Of a DNA stretch of 32,033 bases, positions 1-8,306 are shown piece after piece. Numbering within the stretch: the stretch's first letter is position 1; every line of letters begins with the position of its first letter. The notes under the pieces were generated by a model that was given only the letters and a program-made list of their open reading frames with translations, was not told the origin of the DNA and searched no databases. A program made the translations under genes and the position numbers. This DNA comes from an uncultured Bacteroidales bacterium (lineage in GTDB: Bacteria > Bacteroidota > Bacteroidia > Bacteroidales > Paludibacteraceae), in contig CASFUX010000195.1 in the NCBI GenBank assembly GCA_949297975.1, positions 1 through 32,033 of the forward strand, given 5' to 3'.

Positions 1-269
1 ACTTCGTGACCGACCTCGCCCCCTTCTTCACCCAAGCGGCGCAGGACGTGTACGCCCGCACGGCCGACGCGGCGGTACGCATCCCCGAAGGCTTCCAGGG
101 CGGCGCGCTCGACTTCGCATCGAGCCTCTTCGCCTGGGTCATCTTCCATGCGGTGTATAATTTCAAATACGTGGGTTCGGCCATCCTCGTGCTGGGCACG
201 CTGGCCCTGGCCATCTTCAACCGCCGCCGCATCATCAAAGAAAGCATGCAATCAATGAACAATGAATAA
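1..269 (+). CDS. C-terminal end of an unidentified membrane protein (5' cut by the window edge)
   Basis: The reading frame is open from base 3, so the gene begins before the window. The GTG at position 6 is probably internal. About 88 residues are visible: a polar stretch, then a hydrophobic segment (ASSLFAWVIFHAVY), then a second one (GSAILVLGTLALAIF) followed directly by the basic cluster NRRRIIKES, which fits one or two membrane helices and a short cytoplasmic tail. I do not recognise the family. It lies 100 bp upstream of kduI on the same strand. I saw no terminator or -7 box in that gap, so it may be co-transcribed with the uronate genes. That operon link is inference. Confidence 0.6.
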   Translation, partial: FVTDLAPFFTQAAQDVYARTADAAVRIPEGFQGGALDFASSLFAWVIFHAVYNFKYVGSAILVLGTLALAIFNRRRIIKESMQSMNNE

Positions 270-369
270 TGAACAGCGAACAATGAGTAGCGATTGCATT
301 TCTACCCGCTACCCGCTACTCGCTACAAATAAATAATATAACCATAATAATAAATAGGAGAATAAGAAA

Positions 370-1290
370 ATGAAAAGACTTGTTTTGGCAGTATTGGTAG
401 GGGCAGCCGCCATGTCGGCTACCGCCCAAGTGAATTACAGAATGCAGACGGCTTGCCACCCGCAGGACGTGAAGGAGTACGACACGCAGTTGCTGCGCGA
501 CCGCTTCGTGATGGAAAAGGTGATGGTGACCGATGAAATCAACCTGACGTACTCGCTCTACGACCGCCTCATCTTCGGTGGAGCGGTGCCCGCCACCAAG
601 GAACTGGTGCTGGAAACCATCGACCCGCTGAAGGCCGAATACTTCCTCGAACGCCGCGAACTGGGCGTCATCAACGTGGGCGGCGACGGCATCGTGACCG
701 TGGACGGCAAGGAATACGAACTGCACTTCAAGGACGCGCTCTACGTGGGACGCGGCAACAAGCAGGTGACCTTCAAGAGCAAGGACACGGCCAACCCCGC
801 CAAGTTCTACATCAACTCCGCCACCGCGCACAAGGAGTACAAGACGCAGCTGGTGACCATCGACGGACGCAAAGGCTCGCTGAAATCCAACTCGTTCCCC
901 GCAGGGAAGATGGAAGAAAGCAACGACCGCGTCATCAACCAGCTCATCGTGGCCAACGTGCTGGAAGAAGGCCCGTGCCAACTGCAAATGGGCTTGACCG
1001 AACTGAAGCCAGGCAGCGTGTGGAACACCATGCCCGCCCACACCCACAGCCGCCGCGTGGAAGCCTATTTCTACTTCAACGTGCCCGACGGCAACATGAT
1101 TTGCCACCTCATGGGCGAACCGAAGGAAGAACGCCTCGTATGGCTGGCCAACGAGCAGGCCATCATGTCGCCCGAATGGTCCATCCACGCCGCCGCCGGT
1201 ACGAGCAACTACATGTTCATCTGGGGCATGGCGGGCGAAAACCTCGACTACAACGACATGGACAAGCTGCCCTACACGGAAATGAGATAA
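370..1290 (+). CDS. kduI: 5-dehydro-4-deoxy-D-glucuronate isomerase (KduI) with an N-terminal signal peptide
   Basis: KduI converts 4-deoxy-L-threo-5-hexosulose uronate, released from unsaturated uronides of pectin or glycosaminoglycans, into 3-deoxy-2,5-diketogluconate, which KduD then reduces. The cupin fold is clear: [16 protein letters not shown] supplies H224, H226 and E231, and [11 protein letters not shown] supplies H273, the four metal ligands of the family. [15 protein letters not shown] and FIWGMAGEN are also family signatures. The protein is 306 residues, against about 278-280 for the usual cytoplasmic enzyme. The excess is a classical signal peptide ([19 protein letters not shown] before Q20). 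I chose the ATG at 370 because AGGAG lies 9 bases upstream and because homology to the family begins around residues 21-24, ahead of the next ATG (M25). The transporter follows 120 bp downstream. Export to the periplasm is inferred. Confidence 0.93.
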   Translation: MKRLVLAVLVGAAAMSATAQVNYRMQTACHPQDVKEYDTQLLRDRFVMEKVMVTDEINLTYSLYDRLIFGGAVPATKELVLETIDPLKAEYFLERRELGVINVGGDGIVTVDGKEYELHFKDALYVGRGNKQVTFKSKDTANPAKFYINSATAHKEYKTQLVTIDGRKGSLKSNSFPAGKMEESNDRVINQLIVANVLEEGPCQLQMGLTELKPGSVWNTMPAHTHSRRVEAYFYFNVPDGNMICHLMGEPKEERLVWLANEQAIMSPEWSIHAAAGTSNYMFIWGMAGENLDYNDMDKLPYTEMR

Positions 1291-1302
1291 TGAACTGAAC
1301 GC

Positions 1303-1388
1303 ACACGGAATACACAGATAATACGGAATTACACGGATTTGAGGAAAGGCCAATCCGTGTAATTCCGCTCAATCCGTGTATTCCGTGT
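1303..1388. repeat. Long imperfect inverted repeat between kduI and the MFS transporter
   Basis: The arms 1303-1339 and 1352-1388 are near-complementary, with a 12-base loop. They are built from repeated cacgga/tccgtg words, for example ACACGGATTT against AATCCGTGT. A related word pair occurs in the palindrome at 16999-17059. There is no T-tract, so it is not a standard terminator. In mRNA it would form a hairpin of about 35 bp that could modulate the ratio of the two products or protect the upstream message. Function is not known. Confidence 0.75.
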
Positions 1389-1410
1389 ACTTTTTATCCC
1401 CCGAAACACC

Positions 1411-2865
1411 ATGACAGATATCCGACAGAAAATGACCAACTACCGCTGGGTGATATGCGGGATGCTCTTCTTCGCCACGGCGGTCAACTACTTAGACAGG
1501 CAAGTGCTTTCGCTCACGTGGAAGGACTTCATCGCGCCTGAGTTCCACTGGACTGACACGAACTACGGCCAAATCACGGCCATCTTCTCCCTCGTTTACG
1601 CCATCGCCAACGTGTTTGCCGGACGCTTCGTCGACTGGTTGGGCACCAAGCGCGGTTACTTGTGGGCCATCGCCATCTGGTCAGCCGGGGCGTGCCTGCA
1701 CGCCTTGTGCGGCTGGGCCACCGAGCACACGGTGGGCTTGCAGGATGCCGCCGCCCTGGTGGGCGCGGGAGGCGCGATGGCCAGCACCATCGCCATCGTG
1801 AGCGTGTACTACTTCATCGCCGCCCGCGTGGTGCTGGGCATCGGCGAGGCGGGCAACTTCCCCGCCGCCGTGAAAGCCACCACGGAGTATTTCCCGAAGA
1901 AGGACCGTGCCTTCGCCACTTCCATTTTCAATGCAGGCACCACGGTGGGCGCACTCGTCGCCCCGCTGTGCATCCCCACGCTGGCCCGTTACTTCCAGCG
2001 ATTGGGCGTGGGCAACGGCTGGGAAATGGCCTTCCTCCTCATCGGGGCGTTGGGCTTCGTGTGGATGGCCGCCTGGGTGTTCGTGTACAAACGACCCGAT
2101 GAAAACCCGCACGTGAACGCCGCCGAACTGGCCTACATCCGGCAAGACGACGGCGAGGAAGCCGCCGCCCATCCCGCCCCGAAAGCAGAGGAACGGAAGC
2201 TCACCTTCATGCAATGCATCCGCCTGCGGCAGACGTGGGCGTTCACCCTCGGCAAGTTCCTCTCGGACGGCGTGTGGTGGTTCCTCCTCTTCTGGACACC
2301 CGCCTACATCTCGGACGTGTACGGCTACACGTCGGACACGCCCACGGCGCAACTGCTGCTCTTCGTGCTCTACGCCATCACGCTGCTCTCCATCCTAGGG
2401 GGCAAGTTGCCCACGTTCATCATCAACCGCACGGGGGGCAACCCTTACGAGTCGCGCATGAAAGCCATGCTGGTATTCGCCGTCATCCCGCTCATCGCCC
2501 TGTTCGCGCAGCCGCTGGGCAACTACTCGTACTGGTGGCCCATCCTCATTATCGGTTTGGTGGCAGCCGCCCACCAGTCGTGGTCGGCCAACATGTATTC
2601 GCTGGCGGGTGACATCTTCCCCCGCAACACGGTGGCCACCATCACGGGCATGACCGGCATGGCGGGCGGGCTTAGCTCGTTCATCATCAACATGGTATCG
2701 GGCCGCCTGTTCGACTATGCTGAAGCCACGCAAATGGCCTTCCTCGGCTTCGAGGGCAAGGAAGCGGGTTACTTCATCGTGTTCTGCTACTGCGCCGTGG
2801 CCTACCTGCTGGGCTGGACGGTAATGAAGGTGCTCGTGCCGCGCTACAAGCCGGTGAAAGCGTAA
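1411..2865 (+). CDS. MFS transporter, hexuronate (ExuT-like, anion:cation symporter) family
   Basis: This is a 12-helix major facilitator of 484 residues. The first helix ends in the signature NYLDRQVLSLTWKDF, seen in Bacteroidetes hexuronate transporters. The loop FAGRFVDWLGTKRGYLW is the MFS loop 2-3 motif, and VLGIGEAGNFPAAVKATTEYFP is the ACS-family motif of helices 4-5. A charged central loop (about residues 232-262) separates the two six-helix halves. With kduI directly upstream it most likely imports uronates or their 4-deoxy keto derivatives. The exact substrate cannot be read from the sequence. The start is the first ATG; M8 is an alternative. A terminator follows the stop by about 30 bases. 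Confidence 0.9.
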   Translation: MTDIRQKMTNYRWVICGMLFFATAVNYLDRQVLSLTWKDFIAPEFHWTDTNYGQITAIFSLVYAIANVFAGRFVDWLGTKRGYLWAIAIWSAGACLHALCGWATEHTVGLQDAAALVGAGGAMASTIAIVSVYYFIAARVVLGIGEAGNFPAAVKATTEYFPKKDRAFATSIFNAGTTVGALVAPLCIPTLARYFQRLGVGNGWEMAFLLIGALGFVWMAAWVFVYKRPDENPHVNAAELAYIRQDDGEEAAAHPAPKAEERKLTFMQCIRLRQTWAFTLGKFLSDGVWWFLLFWTPAYISDVYGYTSDTPTAQLLLFVLYAITLLSILGGKLPTFIINRTGGNPYESRMKAMLVFAVIPLIALFAQPLGNYSYWWPILIIGLVAAAHQSWSANMYSLAGDIFPRNTVATITGMTGMAGGLSSFIINMVSGRLFDYAEATQMAFLGFEGKEAGYFIVFCYCAVAYLLGWTVMKVLVPRYKPVKA

Positions 2866-2894
2866 GCCCCGGCATAAGCAGCCTCCCCGCAAAG

Positions 2895-2932
2895 AAAATC
2901 CCCCAAGGCAAACGTCCTTGGAGGATTTTTTT
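2895..2932 (+). terminator. Rho-independent terminator after the MFS transporter
   Basis: The arms (ATCCCCCAAGG and CCTTGGAGGAT) flank a short loop and are followed by a run of seven T. It lies about 30 bases past the transporter stop and should end the uronate transcript. Confidence 0.85.
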
Positions 2933-3018
2933 ATGCCGCATCCATGCACCCGGTTTTTCCCAAACGTGAGCAGATGTCTCTATCGTTAAAAAGTTCCGTG
3001 CCACTCCGTTCCAAGCAC

Positions 3019-3076
3019 AAAGAGCGCAGAGGATGCAAAGTTTGAACATCTTGGCTTTGCGTCCTCTGCGCTCTTT
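3019..3076. repeat. 22-bp inverted repeat hairpin at the 3' side of the histidine kinase gene
   Basis: The arms 3019-3040 and 3055-3076 pair over 22 positions with a single G-U wobble, around a 14-base loop. The words AAAGAGCGCAGAGG and CCTCTGCGCTCTTT dominate. It lies in the gap between two convergent genes and may act as a bidirectional 3' end or stability hairpin. Similar gcaaa/tttgc hairpins occur after nadC. Confidence 0.8.
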
Positions 3077-3115
3077 GCGGTTAAAAAAGCGTGCCTGTCG
3101 GGGGACAGACCCTCA

Positions 3116-6100
3116 TCACGACACATCCTCCGGCAGTTCCACCCGGAAGGTGCTGCCCTCGCCCACCCTCGTCTCGAAGGTGATGGTGCCGCCGAATTGC
3201 TCTACTATCTTCTTGCTGATGGCCAGCCCCAGCCCCATGCCCTGCGCCTTGGTGGTGAAGTTGGGCATGAACATCTTATCCTGCACCTCGGGCGACACGC
3301 CGCTGCCGTTGTCGGTCACGGCAAGGAGCACGCGCCCCCCCTCGCGGGCGAGCGATACGTCCACCTGCCCCCGGCGGTCGCGTGGGATGGCTTGGATGGC
3401 GTTTTTTATCAGATTGTTGAATACCTGCACCAGCTGCTTGGTGTCGGCAATGACGTACACGGGCTGCTCCGTGCCCGCATAGCGCACGTCCACCTGCTCG
3501 CGGTTGTTGGCAAACAGCCGCACCACCGACTGCAAGGTGGCGGCCACGTCCACCCGCGCGGGGCGGGCTTCGGGCATCCGGGCAAAATCCGAGAACGTGG
3601 CGGCTATGCGCGACAGGTTGTCTATCTGCTCCACCAGCATGGCCGTGGTGTGGCGGAAGTAGTCGTCGAAGCCCGCATCGGCCATGTCCTTGCGGCGTTG
3701 CAGCTGCTGGATGGACAGCTTCATGGGCGTGAGCGGGTTGTTAATCTCGTGAGCCACCTGCCGCGCCATCGACTTCCAGGCCGACTCGCGCTCCGACTGC
3801 GCCAGCAGCCGCACGCTGCGCTCCAGTTCATCCACCGTGCGGTTGTACCGCGCCACCAGCTGCCCTATCTCGTCGTGGTAGCGGTAATCCACCTTCTCGT
3901 TACGTCGCCCGAGGCGCATTTCCCGCAACTTGCGTTCGAGCATGTGGAGCGGGGCGGAGATGCGCCTGCCCGCCACGATGGTAAGCAGGATGGCCAGCAA
4001 GGCGATGCCCAGGTAAATGTGCACGATGACAGCGGCGAAGCTCTTGATTTCGGCACGCATGTTCTCCTCGCTCAGGAACTGCGGCACGGCGATGTAGCCT
4101 ATCTGCAAGTAATCACCGTTGTAAAAGTCGGTGTACGCCGCCAGGTAATCCAGGTCGCCGATGTGCTCGTGCTGTTCCAAGTCGGGGCTGGCAGAGAAAT
4201 AGGGACGCGGAGCCATGCGGTCGCTCACCAGGTGGCGATAGAAGAGGAGCGGCTGCGAGCTGCCCACCAGCACGCCCCGGTTGTCGTACACGTGGATGTC
4301 CGTCTGGTACGTGTAGGACAGTTCCTGCAAGTCGGCATTCAGAGCCGAGGTGTTGCCCGCGTCCAGACCTTGGTTCCAATAATACAGGTTTTGCAACGCG
4401 TGCTGGATGTAGCCGCGCTTGCTGCGCAGGTTCTCTATCTGCCCGTCGTGGTAACGCTGCCGGATGGAGTCGATGGAAAAATAGAACACGCCCGAGAAGC
4501 ACAGCACCAGCAAGGCGATGAACATGTATTGGAAACGCGCCGCCAGCCCGGGACGGAACCGCTCCACCCCCGACGCGTACCGCACCGCCCGCACCGCGAG
4601 CCATGCCAGGGCAAAATACACGAACGACAGATAGGCCACGAAACGCAGATGAGCCGCCAAGCCGTCGCGCCCCTGCCGGGACACCACGATACAGGTGCCG
4701 TCGCCCGGACGGTACACGTAATGCCACCGACCCGCGTGCCGCACCGTGGCGTGGTCGCTGTCCGGCGGCAACGCCCCCATCCACGCATCGTCCGCCGGAT
4801 AGTCGGTCGTGCCCGAGGCGTAGGTCAGCCTGTGGCCGTCATACCTGGCCACCGACACGTCCAACTGCTTGTGCAGGTCGGCCGAGGCGGGGATGAGCAA
4901 GTCCGGGAAACTGTAGCTGCGGTATTGCCTGCGCGGATAAAGTTCCAAAAAACAATACACCGTATCGGCCACGGTCCGCCCGCCCCGCAGCACGCCGATG
5001 TGGGTCATGTCGTTCTGCATGGTGGGCACGCGGTAGAAATGCGTGCGGCCTATCCGCGCCCCCGTCTGTCCGATGTATTCCCGGTATTCGTCCAGCAAAT
5101 CCGAGGAAGCCGTCGCCGCCACCACCTGCACATCGTATTTGTTCCAAAAACCTTGGAAATAACGTTTCTCTATATACGCCTCCAGCACATCCGCCGAGTC
5201 GGGATGCGCCACCAACCGCGCCACCCGGGGGTCATCGGCCATGCGGTCGTCCAGTTCCTCCAGCAGCAGGTCGGCCATGCGGTCGTTTTCCACATTCCCG
5301 TTCACCGACACGTTCTGCGCCAGCACGCGGTACTTCGCTTGGTTCTTTTCCATGCCCAATGCCCGGCAGTCCACCGCCACGAACGCCGCATACAGCACCG
5401 CCCACAGCAGCAAGACAAGCCACCCCTGCCGCGCCTTGTGCCAATGCAAGGCCGCATAGCACCCCGCCGTGAGACACACATAAGCCGCCGCGCACAGCCA
5501 CAACCGACCACCTCCGGCCAGCCAGCAGCCGACCGCCAAGGCCACCGCAGTCAGCACGTCCACCCACCAAATGTGCCCATGCCCCACCCGGCAGCGGTGC
5601 GTGCCGAAAAACACCAACGCCAACGCCATGCCCCACAGCAGCACCAGAAATAGCATCCACAGACCCGCCCAGGAAAAATCGTCCACATCCAGCAGGCTCA
5701 GCTCAACGGACGAATGCAGCACCACGTTGCGCAACCCGGCACACAGCAACAGAAAGCAAGCCGGATAAGCCAACTGCAACACCACCCCCCCCGCCAACGG
5801 CAACCGCCGCGTGCGGACGTGGCGGAAGAACAACCAGGCCGCCGCCACGATGAATGCCGTAAGCACCGACAGATGGGCGAGGTTGCCCAACATCCGCCCC
5901 CCGGAGTACAGGAAAGGGCTGCACAGGCTGTTGCCCAGCAAAGTGCCCGGCACGCCGCAGCCCAACAGCAACGCCACCACGCCCCCGCCGCCCGCCAGCA
6001 CCAGCAGGAACGAGCGCACGGACAGCCACCGCCCGCCCCACCAACGCGGCAGGCGGGCATACGCCGCCAACGCCAGCACAAGGCACAAGGCATACGCCGC

Positions 6101-6727
6101 CCCGCTCAAGCGGCCCCACCATTCATTATAGATAGGTTCGGCTGGCTCTACCAGCGAGAACAGATAATGCCCCCGCTCGCAATGCACGGCATACGCATCC
6201 CGCGCATCGCCCTGCACGATGCCCACCCGCTTGTCCATGTCGAAGCCCCGGGCAAAGCGGTTGACCAGCAAGTCGTTCTCATACGGGTAATGGTACTTCA
6301 CCACCAGCAGGGCCGCATACGTCACCCGGTCGTATTCACAGGCCAGTATCACGCAATAGGCATTGGGCAACTCCACAAAATGCCAGTCCTTGAAGCGGTG
6401 CACGTCCACACCCCTTATGTCGAGCCGGTTGTCCGACCAGAACACCAGTTCGTCGTCCTCTATTATATAATAGGAAATGTCATCGTCCGGAAAAGGATAA
6501 TCCACCAGCGAGTCGGCCGGTGCCGTCCGCATCCGGTCGCGCAAATCGAGCAAAGTGCCGTAGGCGGCCTTTTCCTTCCGCTGCAACTGTTGCTGGAACG
6601 CGACCACGTCGATGGCTCGCCCCGGCGAAGTGCGGTACAGCCACCCGCACACCACGCCCGCCACCAGCAGCAAGCTCATAGCCACCACGAGCCGCTGCAA
6701 AGGACGATATTGAATATCGGTAAACAT
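3116..6727 (-). CDS. Large multi-pass sensor histidine kinase (NtrY-like architecture), orphan
   Basis: The protein has 1203 residues. About twelve hydrophobic segments are visible: one near residues 8-30, a cluster of eight in the second fifth of the protein, two near the middle, and one just before a HAMP-like linker (about 917-970). Three long segments between them look extracytoplasmic and would be the sensors. The kinase core is complete. The HisKA box VAHEINNPLTPMKL carries the phosphoacceptor H993, the N box is NLIKNAIQAI, the G1 box is DNGSGV, and G2 is GMGLGLAISKKI. I chose the ATG at 6727 (MFTDIQYRPLQ) because the open frame upstream of it only runs into a palindromic spacer. No response regulator is adjacent, so its partner is elsewhere. 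The ligand is unknown. Confidence 0.9.
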   Translation of the reverse strand: MFTDIQYRPLQRLVVAMSLLLVAGVVCGWLYRTSPGRAIDVVAFQQQLQRKEKAAYGTLLDLRDRMRTAPADSLVDYPFPDDDISYYIIEDDELVFWSDNRLDIRGVDVHRFKDWHFVELPNAYCVILACEYDRVTYAALLVVKYHYPYENDLLVNRFARGFDMDKRVGIVQGDARDAYAVHCERGHYLFSLVEPAEPIYNEWWGRLSGAAYALCLVLALAAYARLPRWWGGRWLSVRSFLLVLAGGGGVVALLLGCGVPGTLLGNSLCSPFLYSGGRMLGNLAHLSVLTAFIVAAAWLFFRHVRTRRLPLAGGVVLQLAYPACFLLLCAGLRNVVLHSSVELSLLDVDDFSWAGLWMLFLVLLWGMALALVFFGTHRCRVGHGHIWWVDVLTAVALAVGCWLAGGGRLWLCAAAYVCLTAGCYAALHWHKARQGWLVLLLWAVLYAAFVAVDCRALGMEKNQAKYRVLAQNVSVNGNVENDRMADLLLEELDDRMADDPRVARLVAHPDSADVLEAYIEKRYFQGFWNKYDVQVVAATASSDLLDEYREYIGQTGARIGRTHFYRVPTMQNDMTHIGVLRGGRTVADTVYCFLELYPRRQYRSYSFPDLLIPASADLHKQLDVSVARYDGHRLTYASGTTDYPADDAWMGALPPDSDHATVRHAGRWHYVYRPGDGTCIVVSRQGRDGLAAHLRFVAYLSFVYFALAWLAVRAVRYASGVERFRPGLAARFQYMFIALLVLCFSGVFYFSIDSIRQRYHDGQIENLRSKRGYIQHALQNLYYWNQGLDAGNTSALNADLQELSYTYQTDIHVYDNRGVLVGSSQPLLFYRHLVSDRMAPRPYFSASPDLEQHEHIGDLDYLAAYTDFYNGDYLQIGYIAVPQFLSEENMRAEIKSFAAVIVHIYLGIALLAILLTIVAGRRISAPLHMLERKLREMRLGRRNEKVDYRYHDEIGQLVARYNRTVDELERSVRLLAQSERESAWKSMARQVAHEINNPLTPMKLSIQQLQRRKDMADAGFDDYFRHTTAMLVEQIDNLSRIAATFSDFARMPEARPARVDVAATLQSVVRLFANNREQVDVRYAGTEQPVYVIADTKQLVQVFNNLIKNAIQAIPRDRRGQVDVSLAREGGRVLLAVTDNGSGVSPEVQDKMFMPNFTTKAQGMGLGLAISKKIVEQFGGTITFETRVGEGSTFRVELPEDVS

Positions 6728-6750
6728 ATTCACGATACTACGTTTATTTG

Positions 6751-6977
6751 GGACACATGGCACACATAGTTTTATTAACTTCACGTCAATGAGATAAAGC
6801 GCACATAGCTTGTCCCGGCAAGCCGGGACGGAAAAATCCAAAGAGTTGCTATCATCCGCTTAAGCAAACGATACATTTTAAAAGTCCCGACACATGGTGG
6901 CGGGACAAGCTATGTGCGCTCCCTATCCAAACGAGGTACACTCCGTCCCTACTGTGTGCTATGTGTCTATTGTGTTT
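6751..6977. repeat. Composite palindromic spacer element, copy A
   Basis: Outer arms 6751-6770 and 6951-6968 read GGACACATGGCACACATAGT and the near reverse complement. Inner arms 6799-6816 and 6902-6919 are a perfect 18-bp inverted repeat (GCGCACATAGCTTGTCCC). A small perfect hairpin, GTCCCGGCAAGCCGGGAC, sits at 6812-6829, and a second GTCCCG...CGGGAC hairpin precedes the right inner arm. It fills the gap between the histidine kinase start and the rlmH stop. Copies B-F below share this plan. Confidence 0.8.
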
Positions 6978-7016
6978 CTCAAACATCCCCTCCTCGGGAG
7001 GGGCTTGGGGAGGCAT

Positions 7017-7490
7017 TTATTCATGATGGTACGGCTCTCCCCGGATGATGGTCATCGCCCGGTAGAGCTGCTCCAGGAAGATGACACGCACCATCTGATG
7101 CGAAAAGGTCATCCGCGACAACGACATCAGCCCGTTCGCACGCCGGTACACCCGCTCCGAAAAACCATATGGCCCGCCCACCACGAACACCAGCCGCCGG
7201 GTGGATGCCAGCAATTTCTGCCCCAAGAAGCCCGCGAACTCCACCGAGGTGCGTTCCTGCCCTTTCTCGTCCAGCAGCACCACCTCGTCACCGGGTTCTA
7301 TCTGCCGCAGCAGCAAGTCAGCTTCCCGCTCCAGCTGTTCCCCCTTCGACAAATGCTTGGTGCCCTTCAGTTCGGGCACTACCTGCATGGAAAACGTGAG
7401 GTAATGCCGCAAGCGGTTCTGATACTCCTCCTCCAGCTTGACCAACTGTTTATCAATCGTTTTCCCTACAACCAAAAGATTTGTTTTCAT
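7017..7490 (-). CDS. rlmH: 23S rRNA (pseudouridine1915-N3)-methyltransferase RlmH
   Basis: RlmH is a SPOUT-class methyltransferase that modifies pseudouridine 1915 in helix 69 of 23S rRNA, using S-adenosylmethionine on assembled ribosomes. The 157 residues match the family length. The trefoil-knot SAM site is seen as VFVVGGPYGFSERVYRRA (about 101-118). SLSRMTFSHQMVR (123-135) and the invariant C-terminus RGEPYHHE (150-157) follow. The gene diverges from the DUF4783-nadC pair and stands alone on its strand. Downstream is a G/C-rich hairpin (CCCCTCCTCGGGAGGGG, about 6987-7003) and then copy A of the spacer element. Confidence 0.97.
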   Translation of the reverse strand: MKTNLLVVGKTIDKQLVKLEEEYQNRLRHYLTFSMQVVPELKGTKHLSKGEQLEREADLLLRQIEPGDEVVLLDEKGQERTSVEFAGFLGQKLLASTRRLVFVVGGPYGFSERVYRRANGLMSLSRMTFSHQMVRVIFLEQLYRAMTIIRGEPYHHE

Positions 7491-7529
7491 GTCCCGCCGC
7501 TATGCTTTTATCAAAATATGCGCAAATAT

Positions 7530-7561
7530 TTTGCTCCACCCGATGTTTTGCATTATTTTTG
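7530..7561 (+). promoter_or_regulatory. Bacteroidetes-type promoter for DUF4783-nadC
   Basis: A -33 box TTTG (7530-7533) and a -7 box TATTTTTG (7554-7561) are separated by exactly 20 bases, matching the TTTG-N19-21-TAnnTTTG consensus. Transcription would start near 7566, giving a leader of about 335 nt that contains spacer element B. Confidence 0.75.
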
Positions 7562-7661
7562 CGTTGGTAGAATGCCCGTTACGCTTTGCAAATATGGCAT
7601 TTTTTCATGACATGGAGAAAAGCGGAGCGTGAAAACATCTACAATCGGCAGTCGAGGAGAA

Positions 7662-7856
7662 GGCAGCATAGATAACATAAGTATTATGTATTCTTTGTTT
7701 TTAGGAACGACAACATAGTCTGTAAAGCAACTACCGTTGCTTTACGTGAGCAACAAAGGTGGCCTCCCGTCCCGATGCGGAGCTTCGGGACAAGCTATGT
7801 TCCCGATTTATCAAGCAGGAATGGAGCTGGAAACCACTCATGTTTTCTATGCTTCC
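7662..7856. repeat. Composite palindromic spacer element, copy B (in the DUF4783-nadC leader)
   Basis: The ends 7662-7681 (GGCAGCATAGATAACATAAG) and 7837-7856 are inverted repeats, 17 of 20 matching. Inside are a perfect hairpin GTAAAGCAA/TTGCTTTAC (7722-7745), ACATAG/CTATGT arms, and a gtcccga...tcgggac hairpin (7769-7791). It is clearly homologous to copy C at 17355, including the terminal arms and the GTAAAGCAA hairpin. It lies entirely within the predicted transcript leader. Confidence 0.85.
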
Positions 7857-7901
7857 CCTCAATCCCAATACCTCTTTTGCATGACCAAAACACGAACACA
7901 T

Positions 7902-8306
7902 ATGAAACGAACAATCCCACTCGCAGCCCTGCTCGTGCTGATGCTCGCCTGTCCGCTTGCAGGCATGGCGCAGTCGCCCGACATCCCCACGGCCATCACC
8001 AACGCCCTGGGTCAAGGCGACGCATCGGGCTTGTCCGCCTACTTCAACGACAACGTGGAACTGGTGGTGGACAACCGCAACGACATCTTCAGCAAGCAGC
8101 AGTCGCACGGCATCCTCACCGACTTCTTCCGGAAAAACCGGGTAGACAGTTTCAATGTGCTCCACAAAGGGGAACGGGGCATGTCGTGCTTCATCATCGG
8201 CACGCTGGCAACCGACCTCGCCACCTACCGGGTGTACGTGCTGACGCGCAAGAACGAAAACCAACACTTCATACAACAACTTAGAATAGAACCATCCAAT
8301 GAATAA
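7902..8306 (+). CDS. DUF4783 family secreted protein
   Basis: A 134-residue protein with a signal peptide (MKRTIPLAALLVLMLACPLAGMAQ, cut before or after the final Q). The rest, with IPTAITNALGQGDASGLSAYFNDNVELVV near its start, fits the small NTF2-like fold assigned to the Bacteroidetes DUF4783 family. The function of the family is not established. I chose the ATG at 7902 because it gives a clean signal peptide. The frame is open further upstream but there it reads through repeat element B. The stop overlaps the nadC start by 8 bases, so the two are translationally coupled. From memory, the rlmH / DUF4783 / nadC neighbourhood recurs in Bacteroides. Confidence 0.88.
   Translation: MKRTIPLAALLVLMLACPLAGMAQSPDIPTAITNALGQGDASGLSAYFNDNVELVVDNRNDIFSKQQSHGILTDFFRKNRVDSFNVLHKGERGMSCFIIGTLATDLATYRVYVLTRKNENQHFIQQLRIEPSNE

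Noticed and set aside
3197-5653. A long plus-strand open frame antisense to the histidine kinase
   Set aside because: The same kind of shadow: low-complexity His/Arg/Gln composition and no recognisable fold.
6728-6841. A 38-codon upstream extension of the histidine kinase
   Set aside because: It is encoded by the left arms of spacer element A and would put a polar leader before the natural first membrane helix. The start at 6727 fits better.
7737-7901. A 55-codon upstream extension of the DUF4783 protein
   Set aside because: It reads through spacer element B and would bury the signal peptide.
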